DNA from: Streptomyces hydrogenans
Lineage (GTDB): Bacteria > Actinomycetota > Actinomycetes > Streptomycetales > Streptomycetaceae
DNA: 41,289 nucleotides
Direction: 5' to 3'
Assembly (NCBI RefSeq): GCF_014656075.1
Contig: NZ_BNBS01000074.1
Location: 1 to 41,289 of the forward strand
Shown: one piece after another, positions 8,396 to 15,979 of the stretch
Position numbering within the stretch: the stretch's first letter is position 1
How the letters are laid out: every line of letters begins with the position of its first letter
Translations under genes and position numbers: made by a program
The notes under the pieces: generated by a model
What the model saw: the letters and a program-made list of their open reading frames with translations, nothing else
Databases searched by the model: none
What the model was told of the DNA's origin: nothing

Positions 8396-9232
8396 TCAGA
8401 TGCCGACCTTGATGCGGGTGAAGCGCTTCAGGGTGACACCGGCCTCGTTGAGGACCTGCTGGACAGACTTCTTGTTGTCCAGGGCGTACGGCTGGCCGAG
8501 CAGCGTGGCGTCCTTGAAGAAGCCGTTGACGCGACCCTCGACGATCTTGGCGATCGCGGCCTCGGGCTTGCCCTCGGCGCGGGTGGTCTCCTCGGCGATG
8601 CGACGCTCGGACTCGACGACCTCGGCCGGGATCTCCTCACGGGTGAGGTACTTCGGCGCGAAGGCGGCGATGTGCTGCGCGACGCCCTTGGCGACCTCGG
8701 CGTTCTCCTTGTCGAGCTCGACGAGGACACCGATCTGCGGCGGGAGGTCCGGCATGGTGCGGTGCATGTACGCGGAGACGTAGCCGTCGGCGTAGGCAGC
8801 GAAGCGGTCCAGGACGATCTTCTCGCCGAGGTTGGCGTTGGCCTCGTCCACGAAGGCCTGCACGGTCTTGCCGGCCTCGATCTCGGAGGCGAGCAGGGCC
8901 TCGATGTCGGCCGGCTTGGTGGCGGCGACGTGCGCGGCGAGGGCGTTGGCGACGGCGAGGAACTTGTCACCCTTGGCGACGAAGTCCGTCTCGCACTTCA
9001 GCTCGACGAGGACGCCGGAGGTGTTGTCGTCGGCGATGAGGGAGACCACGGCGCCGTTCTCGGCGGAGCGGCCCTCGCGCTTGGCGACACCCTTCTGGCC
9101 CTTGATGCGCAGGGCCTCGACGGCCTTGTCGACGTTGCCGTCGGCCTCTTCGAGGGCCTTCTTGCAGTCCATCATGCCGGCGCCGGTGAGCTCACGGAGC
9201 TTCTTGACGTCAGCGGCGGTGTAGTTCGCCAT
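8396..9232 (-). CDS. tsf: Elongation factor Ts
   Basis: 278 residues. EF-Ts exchanges GDP for GTP on EF-Tu. The N-terminal signature VKKLRELTGAGMMDCKKALE and the second block ENGAVVSLIADD...KCETDFVAK are clear. The length fits the long, two-subdomain form found in Streptomyces. It starts with ATG 9232 and follows rpsB by 91 nt, with a strong hairpin in the gap. rpsB-tsf is a conserved pair in bacteria. Confidence 0.97.
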   Translation of the reverse strand: MANYTAADVKKLRELTGAGMMDCKKALEEADGNVDKAVEALRIKGQKGVAKREGRSAENGAVVSLIADDNTSGVLVELKCETDFVAKGDKFLAVANALAAHVAATKPADIEALLASEIEAGKTVQAFVDEANANLGEKIVLDRFAAYADGYVSAYMHRTMPDLPPQIGVLVELDKENAEVAKGVAQHIAAFAPKYLTREEIPAEVVESERRIAEETTRAEGKPEAAIAKIVEGRVNGFFKDATLLGQPYALDNKKSVQQVLNEAGVTLKRFTRIKVGI

Positions 9233-9282
9233 GAGTCTGTTTCTCTCTCGAAGTCAGAAAGATCTACGAAGATCTACGGCGG

Positions 9283-9313
9283 GACGGCGGGGGCTTCTTG
9301 GGCCCCCGCCGTC
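9283..9313 (-). terminator. Strong hairpin between rpsB and tsf (attenuator)
   Basis: GACGGCGGGGGC (9283-9294) and GCCCCCGCCGTC (9302-9313) form a perfect 12-bp G/C stem with a 7-nt loop. It lies after the rpsB stop and before tsf and has no U-tract, as usual in Streptomyces. Because tsf follows in the same direction, it probably lets part of the transcription through, making EF-Ts less abundant than read-through alone would give. Confidence 0.7.
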
Positions 9314-9343
9314 ACCTCCGTGGTGTTCCGGAGTGCGGAAGGG

Positions 9344-10252
9344 TCAGGCCTGCTCGGCCGGAGCCTCGGCCTCGGCGGCCTCGACCTCGGCGGCCGGGGT
9401 CTCGACCTGGGCCTCGGCCTCGACGGCCTTCTCGGTCTCGGCGGAGGACTGGACCTCGGCGGCCTCGTCCTTCTTCTCGCCCTCGAGCAGGTCGCGCTCC
9501 CACTCGGCGAGCGGCTCGCCGGCGGCCTTCTCGCCCGGCTTCGAGTCGCCGGTCGCGGCGCCGGAACGGGCGATGAGGCCCTCGGCGACGGCGTCGGCGA
9601 TCACGCGGGTGAGCAGGGTGACGGAGCGGATCGCGTCGTCGTTGCCCGGGATCTTGTAGTCGACCTCGTCGGGGTCACAGTTGGTGTCGAGGATCGCGAC
9701 GACCGGGATGTTGAGCTTGCGAGCCTCGCCGACGGCGATGTGCTCCTTCTTGGTGTCGACGATCCAGACGGCGCTCGGCACCTTCTGCATCTCGCGGATA
9801 CCACCGAGGGTCTTCTCCAGCTTGGCCTTCTCGCGCGAGAGGACCAGGAGCTCCTTCTTGGTGAGACCCGACGCCGCGACGTCCTCGAAGTCGATCTGCT
9901 CGAGCTCCTTGAGGCGCTGCAGACGCTTGTAGACGGTCGAGAAGTTGGTGAGCATGCCGCCCAGCCAGCGCTGGTTCACGTAGGGCATGCCGACGCGCGT
10001 CGCCTGCTCGGCGATGGCCTCCTGGGCCTGCTTCTTCGTACCGACGAACATCACGGAGCCACCGTGGGCGACGGTCTCCTTGACGAACTCGAAGGCGCGG
10101 TCGATGTACGACAGCGACTGGAGCAGGTCGATGATGTAGATGCCGTTGCGCTCGGTGAAGATGAAGCGCTTCATCTTCGGGTTCCAGCGACGGGTCTGGT
10201 GACCGAAGTGGACGCCGCTCTCCAGCAGCTCCCGCATCGTGACGACGGCCAT
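9344..10252 (-). CDS. rpsB: 30S ribosomal protein S2
   Basis: 302 residues. S2 binds the 30S head and contacts S1 or equivalents. The N-terminus MAVVTMRELLESGVHFGHQT and later ANIPVVAILDTNCDP-type segments are diagnostic. The C-terminus carries an acidic Ala/Glu tail of about 60 residues (for example EAAEAEAPAEQA), a common actinobacterial extension absent from E. coli S2. ATG 10252 has AAGGAGATACGGCC before it. The frame continues upstream to 10477 without S2-like sequence, so that stretch is 5' leader. Confidence 0.97.
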   Translation of the reverse strand: MAVVTMRELLESGVHFGHQTRRWNPKMKRFIFTERNGIYIIDLLQSLSYIDRAFEFVKETVAHGGSVMFVGTKKQAQEAIAEQATRVGMPYVNQRWLGGMLTNFSTVYKRLQRLKELEQIDFEDVAASGLTKKELLVLSREKAKLEKTLGGIREMQKVPSAVWIVDTKKEHIAVGEARKLNIPVVAILDTNCDPDEVDYKIPGNDDAIRSVTLLTRVIADAVAEGLIARSGAATGDSKPGEKAAGEPLAEWERDLLEGEKKDEAAEVQSSAETEKAVEAEAQVETPAAEVEAAEAEAPAEQA

Positions 10253-10432
10253 GGCCGTATCTCCTTGGGTTTCTCGGTTGTGTTCCTGACGCCCCGGCGC
10301 GCCGTGCCACGAAGGACCGAAAGGCGCTGCCACCGCGCTCTGAGAGACGAGTGGCGGGGCGTGCGAAGTCGACCCGGTGACCCGGGTCGCCATAGGAAGT
10401 GTACGGGACCCCGGGAGCGGCGGGTGACGGCA

Positions 10433-10459
10433 CTGTCCACAGGCCGCCGCTCGTCCACA
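10433..10459 (+). promoter_or_regulatory. Two DnaA-box-like sequences
   Basis: CTGTCCACA (10433-10441) and TCGTCCACA (10451-10459) each match the Streptomyces DnaA box TTGTCCACA in 8 of 9 bases. They lie in the same orientation 18 nt apart, in the gap between divergent rpsB and the M23-like gene. Binding is not shown. This is not an origin: no wider box cluster, and no dnaA or dnaN nearby. Confidence 0.35.
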
Positions 10460-10483
10460 GAAATCGGCCTTCCCCACCGGTGG

Positions 10484-10501
10484 CCTCCCCGCCCGGGGAG
10501 G
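10484..10501 (+). promoter_or_regulatory. Hairpin covering the ribosome binding site of the M23-like gene
   Basis: CCTCCCC (10484-10490), loop GCCC, GGGGAGG (10495-10501) form a 7-bp stem. The right arm is the only good Shine-Dalgarno sequence of the downstream gene, 8 nt before its ATG. The fold would hide the site and lower initiation. Confidence 0.55.
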
Positions 10502-10509
10502 CTCTCCCC

Positions 10510-10977
10510 ATGCAGCTCACCACCGTGATCCTCGCCCTCGCCCTGCTCTGGCCCGTGGCCCCGCCCCCGCCCCCGCCCCCGCCCCCGCCCGAGATCCTCC
10601 GCGGCTGGCGCCCACCACCGGGCCCCTACGCCGCCGGCCACCGCGGCATCGACCTCGCCGCACCCCCCGGCACCCCCGTCCTGGCCCCCGCCGACGGAAC
10701 GGTCACCTTCGCCGGCCCCGTCGGCGGCCGCGGCGTCGTCACCCTCACCCTCACGGGTACCGGCACTCCCCCGCTCCGCACCACCTTCTCCCCCGTCACC
10801 CCCCTCACCCCCCGAGGCACCCACGTCTCCGCCGGAACCCCGATCGCCACACTCACCCCCGGCACCCACTGCCCCACGAGCTGCCTCCACTGGGGCCTGC
10901 TCCGCGGCAAGGACTACCTGAACCCCCTCCTCCTGACACCCCGACCACACTCCCGGCTGCTCCCGGTCGACGGGTAG
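10510..10977 (+). CDS. Secreted M23/LytM-like protein, zinc ligands kept, catalytic His absent
   Basis: 155 residues. A short hydrophobic N-terminus (MQLTTVILALALLWPVA) is followed by a run of ten prolines and then an M23 (LytM) domain. The zinc-ligand motif HRGIDLA (H and D) and the later His in SCLHWG are present. In LytM enzymes the last motif is HxH and a second catalytic His lies in a YxHL segment. Here these read CLH and TTFSPV, so both catalytic histidines seem to be missing. It may bind peptidoglycan or an amidase rather than cleave. I chose ATG 10510 because of GGGGAGG 8 nt upstream and the signal peptide. It diverges from rpsB and converges on the TetR gene. Confidence 0.8.
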   Translation: MQLTTVILALALLWPVAPPPPPPPPPPEILRGWRPPPGPYAAGHRGIDLAAPPGTPVLAPADGTVTFAGPVGGRGVVTLTLTGTGTPPLRTTFSPVTPLTPRGTHVSAGTPIATLTPGTHCPTSCLHWGLLRGKDYLNPLLLTPRPHSRLLPVDG

Positions 10978-11087
10978 CGGGGGGGGAGCGGGGTGGCCTG
11001 GGGCATGGGGCCTGAGGCCTGAGGCATGGGGCGCGGGGGGGGGGAGGGAGGGGGTGGGGGGCGGGGGGGGAGGGAGGGCCCCCTGGT
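10978..11087. repeat. G-rich low-complexity tract between convergent genes
   Basis: The plus strand holds many runs of 3-9 G, densest at 11035-11078, and a short repeated segment (GCATGGGGCCTGAGGCCTGAGGCATGG spread over 11003-11029). The dense part fits a G-quadruplex pattern on the plus strand, which is transcribed from the M23-like gene. It could help end transcription between the two converging genes. Confidence 0.6.
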
Positions 11088-11678
11088 TCAGGAGGTGGGG
11101 CCGGTGACGCCGTGGAGGGCCATGGAGACCGCCGCGTCGGCGACGACGGTCGGGTCCTCGGCGGCGCCGAGTTCGATGCGGCGGACGGCGGCGTCGACGA
11201 CGCCCTGGAGGAGCATGGCGCCGAGGCGGGGCTCGGGGACGCCGAGGTCGGCGAGGGCTTCGACGACCATGGCGACGAGGCCGCCGTGGGCGGCGCGGAT
11301 CTTCTCGCGGGCGCCGTCGTCGAGCTCGCCGGCCGAGATGGCGACGACGGCGCGGTGGCGGCGGTCGCCGACCAGGTCCAGCTGGGTGCGGACGTAGGCG
11401 GCGACCTTGGCGTCGGGGGTGTCGGCGTCGGCCATCGCGAGTTCGACCTCGGCGGCCCAGACGGGGAAGTCGACCGCGCACAGTTCCTCGACGACGGCGG
11501 CGCGGGAGCGGAAGTACTCGTACACCGACGAGCGGGCGAGGCCGGTGCGCTCGGCGAGCGCGGGGAAGGTCAGCGCCTCCGTCCCGCCCTCGGACAGCAG
11601 GGAACGCGCGGCGTCCAGGAGGGCGCCGCGCTGCATGGTCCGGTGCTCGGCCACGGAGGCCGCTCGAATCCTGGGCAC
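11088..11678 (-). CDS. TetR-family transcriptional regulator
   Basis: 196 residues. The N-terminal helix-turn-helix reads LTFPALAERTGLARSSVYEY followed by FRSRAAVVEEL, the standard TetR DNA-binding layout. The remaining ~130 residues are a helical ligand-binding and dimer domain with no recognisable specificity. GTG 11678 has GGAG 5 nt upstream; an open frame continues far upstream only as a shadow of whiG. It lies 29 nt downstream of whiG in the same direction and may be cotranscribed. Target genes and ligand are unknown. Confidence 0.9.
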   Translation of the reverse strand: MPRIRAASVAEHRTMQRGALLDAARSLLSEGGTEALTFPALAERTGLARSSVYEYFRSRAAVVEELCAVDFPVWAAEVELAMADADTPDAKVAAYVRTQLDLVGDRRHRAVVAISAGELDDGAREKIRAAHGGLVAMVVEALADLGVPEPRLGAMLLQGVVDAAVRRIELGAAEDPTVVADAAVSMALHGVTGPTS

Positions 11679-11707
11679 GGCTCCACTGTACGACCGGCGG
11701 GGGCGGG

Positions 11708-12544
11708 TCAGCGCCCTACATCGGCCAGCTTGGCGCGGAGCTGCAGGACGGACTTGGTGTGGATCTGGCTGACGCGGCTCTCGGTGACGCCGAGGACGTT
11801 GCCGATCTCGGCGAGGGTCAGGCCCTCGTAGTAGTAGAGCGTGACGACGGTCTTCTCGCGCTCGGGGAGGGTGTTGATGGCGCGGGCGAGCAGTCGGCGC
11901 AGTTCGCGGTCCTCGGCGACCTCGACGGGGTTGTCGGCGGCCGTGTCCTCCAGGGTGTCCATGAGCGAGAGCCGGTCGCCGCCCTCGCCGCCGACGTGCA
12001 GGAGCTCTTCCAGGGCGACGACGTTGGCCAGGGACAACTGGCTGAAGACCGCGTGCAGTTCCTCCAGCTGGATGCCGAGTTCGGCGGCGACCTCGCTCTC
12101 GCTGGGGGTGCGGCGGAGCTGGGCTTCGAGGGTGGCGTAGGCGCGCTCGACGTTGCGGGCCTTCTGGCGCACGGAGCGGGGGATCCAGTCGAGGGCGCGG
12201 AGTTCGTCGATCATCGCGCCGCGGATGCGGGTGATGGCGTAGGTCTCGAACTTGATGGCGCGCTCGACGTCGAACTTCTCGATGGCGTCGATGAGGCCGA
12301 ACACCCCGGAGGAGACGAAGTCCGCCTGTTCGACGTTGGACGGCAGGCCGACGCTGACGCGTCCGGCGACGTACTTGACGAGGGGCGAGTAGTGCAGGAT
12401 CAGCTGCTCCCGCAGGCGCTCGTCGCCGGAGGACTTGTACGAGCGCCACAGCTCGTCGAGCGAGGTCGGCGCGGCCGGCCGCACGGTGCCCCGGGCTGCG
12501 GGGGGCACCGCAGCGCGGTCAGACCCGGAGGTGTGCTGGGGCAT
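11708..12544 (-). CDS. whiG: RNA polymerase sigma factor WhiG
   Basis: 278 residues, a FliA/SigD-type sigma factor that drives early sporulation in aerial hyphae of Streptomyces. The N-terminus MPQHTSGSDRAAVPPAA matches the known WhiG start, so I place the start at ATG 12544 although the frame is open to 12685. Region 2 includes LILHYSPLVKYVAGRVSVGL and DFVSSGVFGLIDAIEKFD, then RGAMIDELRALDWIPRSVR. Region 4 ends with LTLAEIGNVLGVTESRVSQI. Its activity is known to be held by the anti-sigma factor RsiG with c-di-GMP in Streptomyces; rsiG is not in this window. Confidence 0.97.
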   Translation of the reverse strand: MPQHTSGSDRAAVPPAARGTVRPAAPTSLDELWRSYKSSGDERLREQLILHYSPLVKYVAGRVSVGLPSNVEQADFVSSGVFGLIDAIEKFDVERAIKFETYAITRIRGAMIDELRALDWIPRSVRQKARNVERAYATLEAQLRRTPSESEVAAELGIQLEELHAVFSQLSLANVVALEELLHVGGEGGDRLSLMDTLEDTAADNPVEVAEDRELRRLLARAINTLPEREKTVVTLYYYEGLTLAEIGNVLGVTESRVSQIHTKSVLQLRAKLADVGR

Positions 12545-12606
12545 GCGTTGCCTTGAGCCGTTCTGCTGTCGGGTGTGTCGGTCTGGGTGTCCTGTGGGGA
12601 ATCCTG

Positions 12607-12622
12607 GTGAGCGTAGCGTGAG
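12607..12622. promoter_or_regulatory. Weak candidate BldD site upstream of whiG
   Basis: The plus strand reads GTGAGCGTAGCGTGAG about 63-78 nt before the whiG start. The minus-strand half CTCACGCT fits one half of the BldD consensus as I remember it (NTNACNCWGNGTNAN); the other half fits poorly. whiG is a known BldD target in S. coelicolor, which is the main reason to list it. Confidence 0.25.
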
Positions 12623-12783
12623 TGCGGTGTCGCGGTGAGCGAACGGGAGCGGATCGCGTCGGTCCCGGGGGACGCGGTCGGCCACATCTTCGAACCGGGG
12701 TCGTGGCGCGTGTCGGCCCCGCCGGTGCGGCCGAGAGAACTCGGTTGTTCATCGGCTTCACCTTTTCACCCGAATGCGCCAGG

Positions 12784-13962
12784 TCAAGGACCGCCTCGCC
12801 GCGCGTTCGACCCCGGCTTGCCGGTGTTCGTCAACCTCCATCCGTCGCCGTCCCGCTCGGCGTGACCGAGGGCGTGGAGTTCGTACAGCCGGGCGAGGGT
12901 GTCGTCGGGGCCGGCCCCGGCGCGGCGGGCGATCTCCGCGGTGGGTGCGGGCGGGTGGACGGGGAGGGCTTCGAGGACCTGGGCGGCGGCGGGGTCGAGG
13001 AGGTCCCGGGGCAGGACGGGGCCGCGTCGGGCGGGGGCGAGGTCGCCGATGGCGCCGACGAGTTCGACGACCTCGTCCGCGTCGGTGACGAGGGTGGCGC
13101 CGCCGCGCAGCAGCTCGTGGACGCCCGCGGAGAGGGCGCTGGTGACGGGGCCGGGGACGCCCATGGTGTGGCGGCCGAGGCGGAGGGCGGCGCGGGCGGT
13201 GACGAGGGAGCCGCTGCGGTGCCGGGCCTCGACGACGACGGTGCCTCGGGTGAGGGCGGCGATGACGCGGTTGCGGAGGATGAAGCGGCTGGGGGTGGGG
13301 TGGCTTCCGGGTGGGAGTTCGCCGATGAGGAGTCCTTGGTGGGCGATGCGGTCGAGGAGCGCGGTGTGGCCGCGGGGGTAGGGGGTGTCGACGCCGCTGG
13401 CGAGGACGGCGGCGGTGGCTCCGCCGGCGGCGAGGGCGCCGCGGTGGGCGGCGCCGTCGATGCCGTAGGCGGCGCCGGAGACGACGATCCAGCCGTGGCG
13501 GCTGAGTCCGGTGGCGAGTTCGGCGGCGGTGTGGGCGCCGTAGGGGGTGCAGGCGCGGGCGCCGACGAGGGCGACGGAGCGCAGGGCCCAGGTGCGCAGG
13601 GGGGCGGGGCCGCGGGTCCAGAGGCCGACGGGCCGGGCGTCGCCGAGGTCGTCGAGCTGGGTGGGCCAGTCTGGGTCGCCGGGGACGAGGAAGCGGCCGT
13701 CGAGTCGGGTGATGTGGTCGAGGTCGGCCTCGGGTGTGGTGGTGCGGGCGCGGTGGCGCCAGCCGGCGAGGCGGCGGGGGCCGGTGCCGGGGAGTGGGGG
13801 TTCGCGGGGGTCGCGCAGGAGGGTGAGGAGCCGGGTGGCGCCGTGGGTGCGGAGGGCGTGGCCGGCTTGTTCGTCGCCGGGTTCGAGGATGCGGGTGAGG
13901 GCGGCGCGGGCGAGTCGTTCGGCGTCGGGGGTCGGGGTGGGGGTGGGGTGGTGGTCGGTCAC
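12784..13962 (-). CDS. dprA: DNA-processing protein DprA
   Basis: 392 residues. The Rossmann-like DprA core shows VALVGARACTPYG, VVSGAAYGIDGAAH, the FILRNRVIAAL segment and GSLVTARAAL. A C-terminal winged-helix-like region follows (TAEIARRAGAGPDDTLARLYEL). DprA loads RecA on incoming single-stranded DNA in competent bacteria; in Streptomyces its role is unclear, perhaps in conjugal or damaged DNA handling. GTG 13962 overlaps the comM stop as GTGA, so the two are coupled. Confidence 0.93.
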   Translation of the reverse strand: MTDHHPTPTPTPDAERLARAALTRILEPGDEQAGHALRTHGATRLLTLLRDPREPPLPGTGPRRLAGWRHRARTTTPEADLDHITRLDGRFLVPGDPDWPTQLDDLGDARPVGLWTRGPAPLRTWALRSVALVGARACTPYGAHTAAELATGLSRHGWIVVSGAAYGIDGAAHRGALAAGGATAAVLASGVDTPYPRGHTALLDRIAHQGLLIGELPPGSHPTPSRFILRNRVIAALTRGTVVVEARHRSGSLVTARAALRLGRHTMGVPGPVTSALSAGVHELLRGGATLVTDADEVVELVGAIGDLAPARRGPVLPRDLLDPAAAQVLEALPVHPPAPTAEIARRAGAGPDDTLARLYELHALGHAERDGDGWRLTNTGKPGSNARRGGP

Positions 13963-15572
13963 GGTCGGTCTCCGGTGGTGAGGGGGACGCCTCGGGCGAT
14001 GCCGGTGCGGAGTTCGAGGGCGTGGGCGATGTCGGCGTGGTCGGGGCGGTCGTGTCCGGAGAGGTCGGCGATGGTCCAGGCGACGCGGAGGACGCGGTCG
14101 AGGCCGCGGGCGGTGAGGAGTCCTCGTTCGATGTCGCGTTCGGCGTGGGCGAGGGCGCCGGGGGCGGCGAGGTAGCGGGTGCGGAGTTCGTGGCCGGGGA
14201 TCTCGCTGTTGAGGGTCCAGGGGGTGCCGGTGAGGCGGGCGGTGGTGCGGGCGCGGGCTTCGCGGACGCGGTCGGCGACGGTGGTGGTGGGTTCGCCGCG
14301 GCCGCTGCGGCCGAGGAGGTCGTCGCGGGTGACGGGTTCGGCTTCGACGCGGAGGTCGACGCGGTCGAGGAGGGGGCCGGAGAGGCGGGCCTGGTAGCGG
14401 CGGACGGCGGAGGGCGGGCAGTCGCAGCCGGCGCCGTGGAGGGTGTGGCGGCCGCAGGGGCAGGGGTTGGCGGCGAGGGTGAGGAGGAAGCGGGCGGGGA
14501 GGCGGACGACGCCCGCGGCGCGGGCGATGACGACGTGTCCGGATTCGAGGGGCTGGCGGAGGGCGTCGAGGGCTTTGGTCGAGAACTCGGGGGCCTCGTC
14601 CATGAAGAGGACGCCCCGGTGGGCGAGGGAGACGGCGCCGGGGCGGGGGATGCCGTTTCCGCCGCCGACGAGGGACTGCATGGTGGCGGAGTGGTGGGGG
14701 GCGCAGTAGGGGGCGCGGCGGACGAGGGGTTCGCCGGGCGGGAGGATGCCGGCGACGGAGTGGACGGCGGTGACTTCGAGGGATTCCTGTCGGGTGAGGG
14801 GCGGGAGGATGCCGGGGAGGCGTTCGGCGAGCATGGTCTTGCCGGCGCCGGGTGGTCCGGTGAGGAGCAGGTGGTGGCCGCCTGCGGCGGCGATCTCCAG
14901 GGCGCGGCGGGCGGTGTGCTGTCCGGCGACGTCGGCGAGGTCGGGGCCTTCACCGGGGTCGGGGGCGAGTCCGGTGCCGATGCCGGCGCCGGGGACGAGG
15001 AGGCCGGCGAGCATGGCGTCGGGCCGGCCGTGGTCGGCGGGGTCCTCGTCGGGGACGGGTTCGCCGGTGAGGACGGCGATGAGCTGGCGGAGGGTGTGGA
15101 CGCCGAGGACGGAGACGCCGGGGACGAGGGAGGCTTCTCCGGCGGTCTGTTCGGGGACGACGACCTGGTGGTAGCCGGCGTCGGCGGCGGCGAGGACGGC
15201 GGGGAGGATGCCGCGGACGGGGCGGACGCGTCCGTCGAGGCCGAGTTCGCCGATGAGGACGAGGTCGGCGATGGAGCGGGGGTCGATGCGTTCGGCGGCG
15301 CCGAGGACGGCGGCGGCGACGGCGAGGTCGAATCCGCTGCCTGATTTGGGGACGGAGGCGGGGCTGAGTCCGACGGTGAGTTTCTTCTGGGGCCATTCGG
15401 CGCCGGAGTTGACGACGGAGGCGCGGACGCGGTCGCGGCTCTCGCTGAGGCTCTTGTCGGGGAGGCCGACGAGGGTGAAGGCGGCGACGCCCGGTTCGAG
15501 GTCGGCCTGGACCTCGACGACGACGCCTTCGACGCCGACGAGGGCGACGGAGCAGGTGCGGGCGAATCCCAT
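13959..15572 (-). CDS. comM: Mg chelatase-like AAA+ ATPase of the ComM/YifB family
   Basis: 537 residues. The N-terminal domain starts MGFARTCSVALVGVEG and contains FTLVGLPDKSLSESRDRVR, typical of YifB. The AAA+ core has Walker A LLLTGPPGAGKTMLAERLPG and the Walker B segment GVLFMDEAPEF. A Cys-rich insert, NPCPCG...GCDCPP, is characteristic of the family. In Vibrio, ComM is a helicase that helps branch migration during natural transformation. The ATG at 15572 comes 1 nt after the yraN stop, and a longer frame to 15629 is just overlap. It is coupled to dprA downstream. Confidence 0.93.
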   Translation of the reverse strand: MGFARTCSVALVGVEGVVVEVQADLEPGVAAFTLVGLPDKSLSESRDRVRASVVNSGAEWPQKKLTVGLSPASVPKSGSGFDLAVAAAVLGAAERIDPRSIADLVLIGELGLDGRVRPVRGILPAVLAAADAGYHQVVVPEQTAGEASLVPGVSVLGVHTLRQLIAVLTGEPVPDEDPADHGRPDAMLAGLLVPGAGIGTGLAPDPGEGPDLADVAGQHTARRALEIAAAGGHHLLLTGPPGAGKTMLAERLPGILPPLTRQESLEVTAVHSVAGILPPGEPLVRRAPYCAPHHSATMQSLVGGGNGIPRPGAVSLAHRGVLFMDEAPEFSTKALDALRQPLESGHVVIARAAGVVRLPARFLLTLAANPCPCGRHTLHGAGCDCPPSAVRRYQARLSGPLLDRVDLRVEAEPVTRDDLLGRSGRGEPTTTVADRVREARARTTARLTGTPWTLNSEIPGHELRTRYLAAPGALAHAERDIERGLLTARGLDRVLRVAWTIADLSGHDRPDHADIAHALELRTGIARGVPLTTGDRP

Positions 15573-15573
15573 C

Positions 15574-15939
15574 TCAGGCCACCCCTCGTGCGTGGGTGAG
15601 GACGGGGGCGCCGCGTCGGGGCAGGACAATGCCGATGAGGTCGACGCGGACGCCGCCGGCGGGTGGCGGGGTGCCGGTGTGGTCGAGCCAGCAGGCGGCG
15701 AGGTGCAGGAGCCGGGCGGTCTTGTGGGGGGTGACGGCGGCCATGGGGTGTTCGAAGGCGCCGATCCGTCGGGTCTTGACCTCGCAGATGACGAGGGTGT
15801 CGCCGTCCCGGGCGACGATGTCGATCTCTCCGGTCCGGCCGTGGCGCCAGTTGCGGGCGAGGATGTGCAGGCCGGTCTCGGTGAGCCGGCGGGCCGCCAG
15901 CTCTTCTCCGTACCGTCCGAGTGCTTGGGTCGCGTTCAT
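15574..15939 (-). CDS. yraN: YraN/UPF0102 family endonuclease-like protein
   Basis: 121 residues with the restriction-endonuclease-like fold signature: GEELAARRL, then GEIDIVARDGDTLVICEVKTR, holding the conserved E, D and ExK residues. The molecular function is not established; it may act on Holliday-type or recombination DNA given its steady linkage to comM and dprA. I chose ATG 15939 with GGAGGTGG 5 nt upstream; the GTG at 15957 adds six residues and lies inside a hairpin arm. A 17-bp perfect palindrome covers the ribosome binding site. Confidence 0.88.
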   Translation of the reverse strand: MNATQALGRYGEELAARRLTETGLHILARNWRHGRTGEIDIVARDGDTLVICEVKTRRIGAFEHPMAAVTPHKTARLLHLAACWLDHTGTPPPAGGVRVDLIGIVLPRRGAPVLTHARGVA

Positions 15940-15940
15940 G

Positions 15941-15979
15941 AGGACCACCTCCGTCACCGACTGTGACGGAGGTGGTCCT
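15941..15979 (-). promoter_or_regulatory. Perfect 17-bp hairpin burying the yraN ribosome binding site
   Basis: AGGACCACCTCCGTCAC (15941-15957) and its exact complement GTGACGGAGGTGGTCCT (15963-15979) flank a 5-nt loop. On the minus-strand transcript the 3' arm contains the yraN Shine-Dalgarno GGAGGTGG and ends one base before the ATG. It may be a terminator for the upstream DUF2469 transcript, a translational block for yraN, or both. Confidence 0.85.

Noticed and set aside
10433..10459. Replication origin
   Set aside because: Only two DnaA-like boxes; oriC in Streptomyces carries many boxes next to dnaA and dnaN, which are absent.
11088..12449. TetR gene with a 250-residue N-terminal extension
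   Set aside because: The extension is a shadow of whiG in another frame; GTG 11678 has a proper ribosome binding site.
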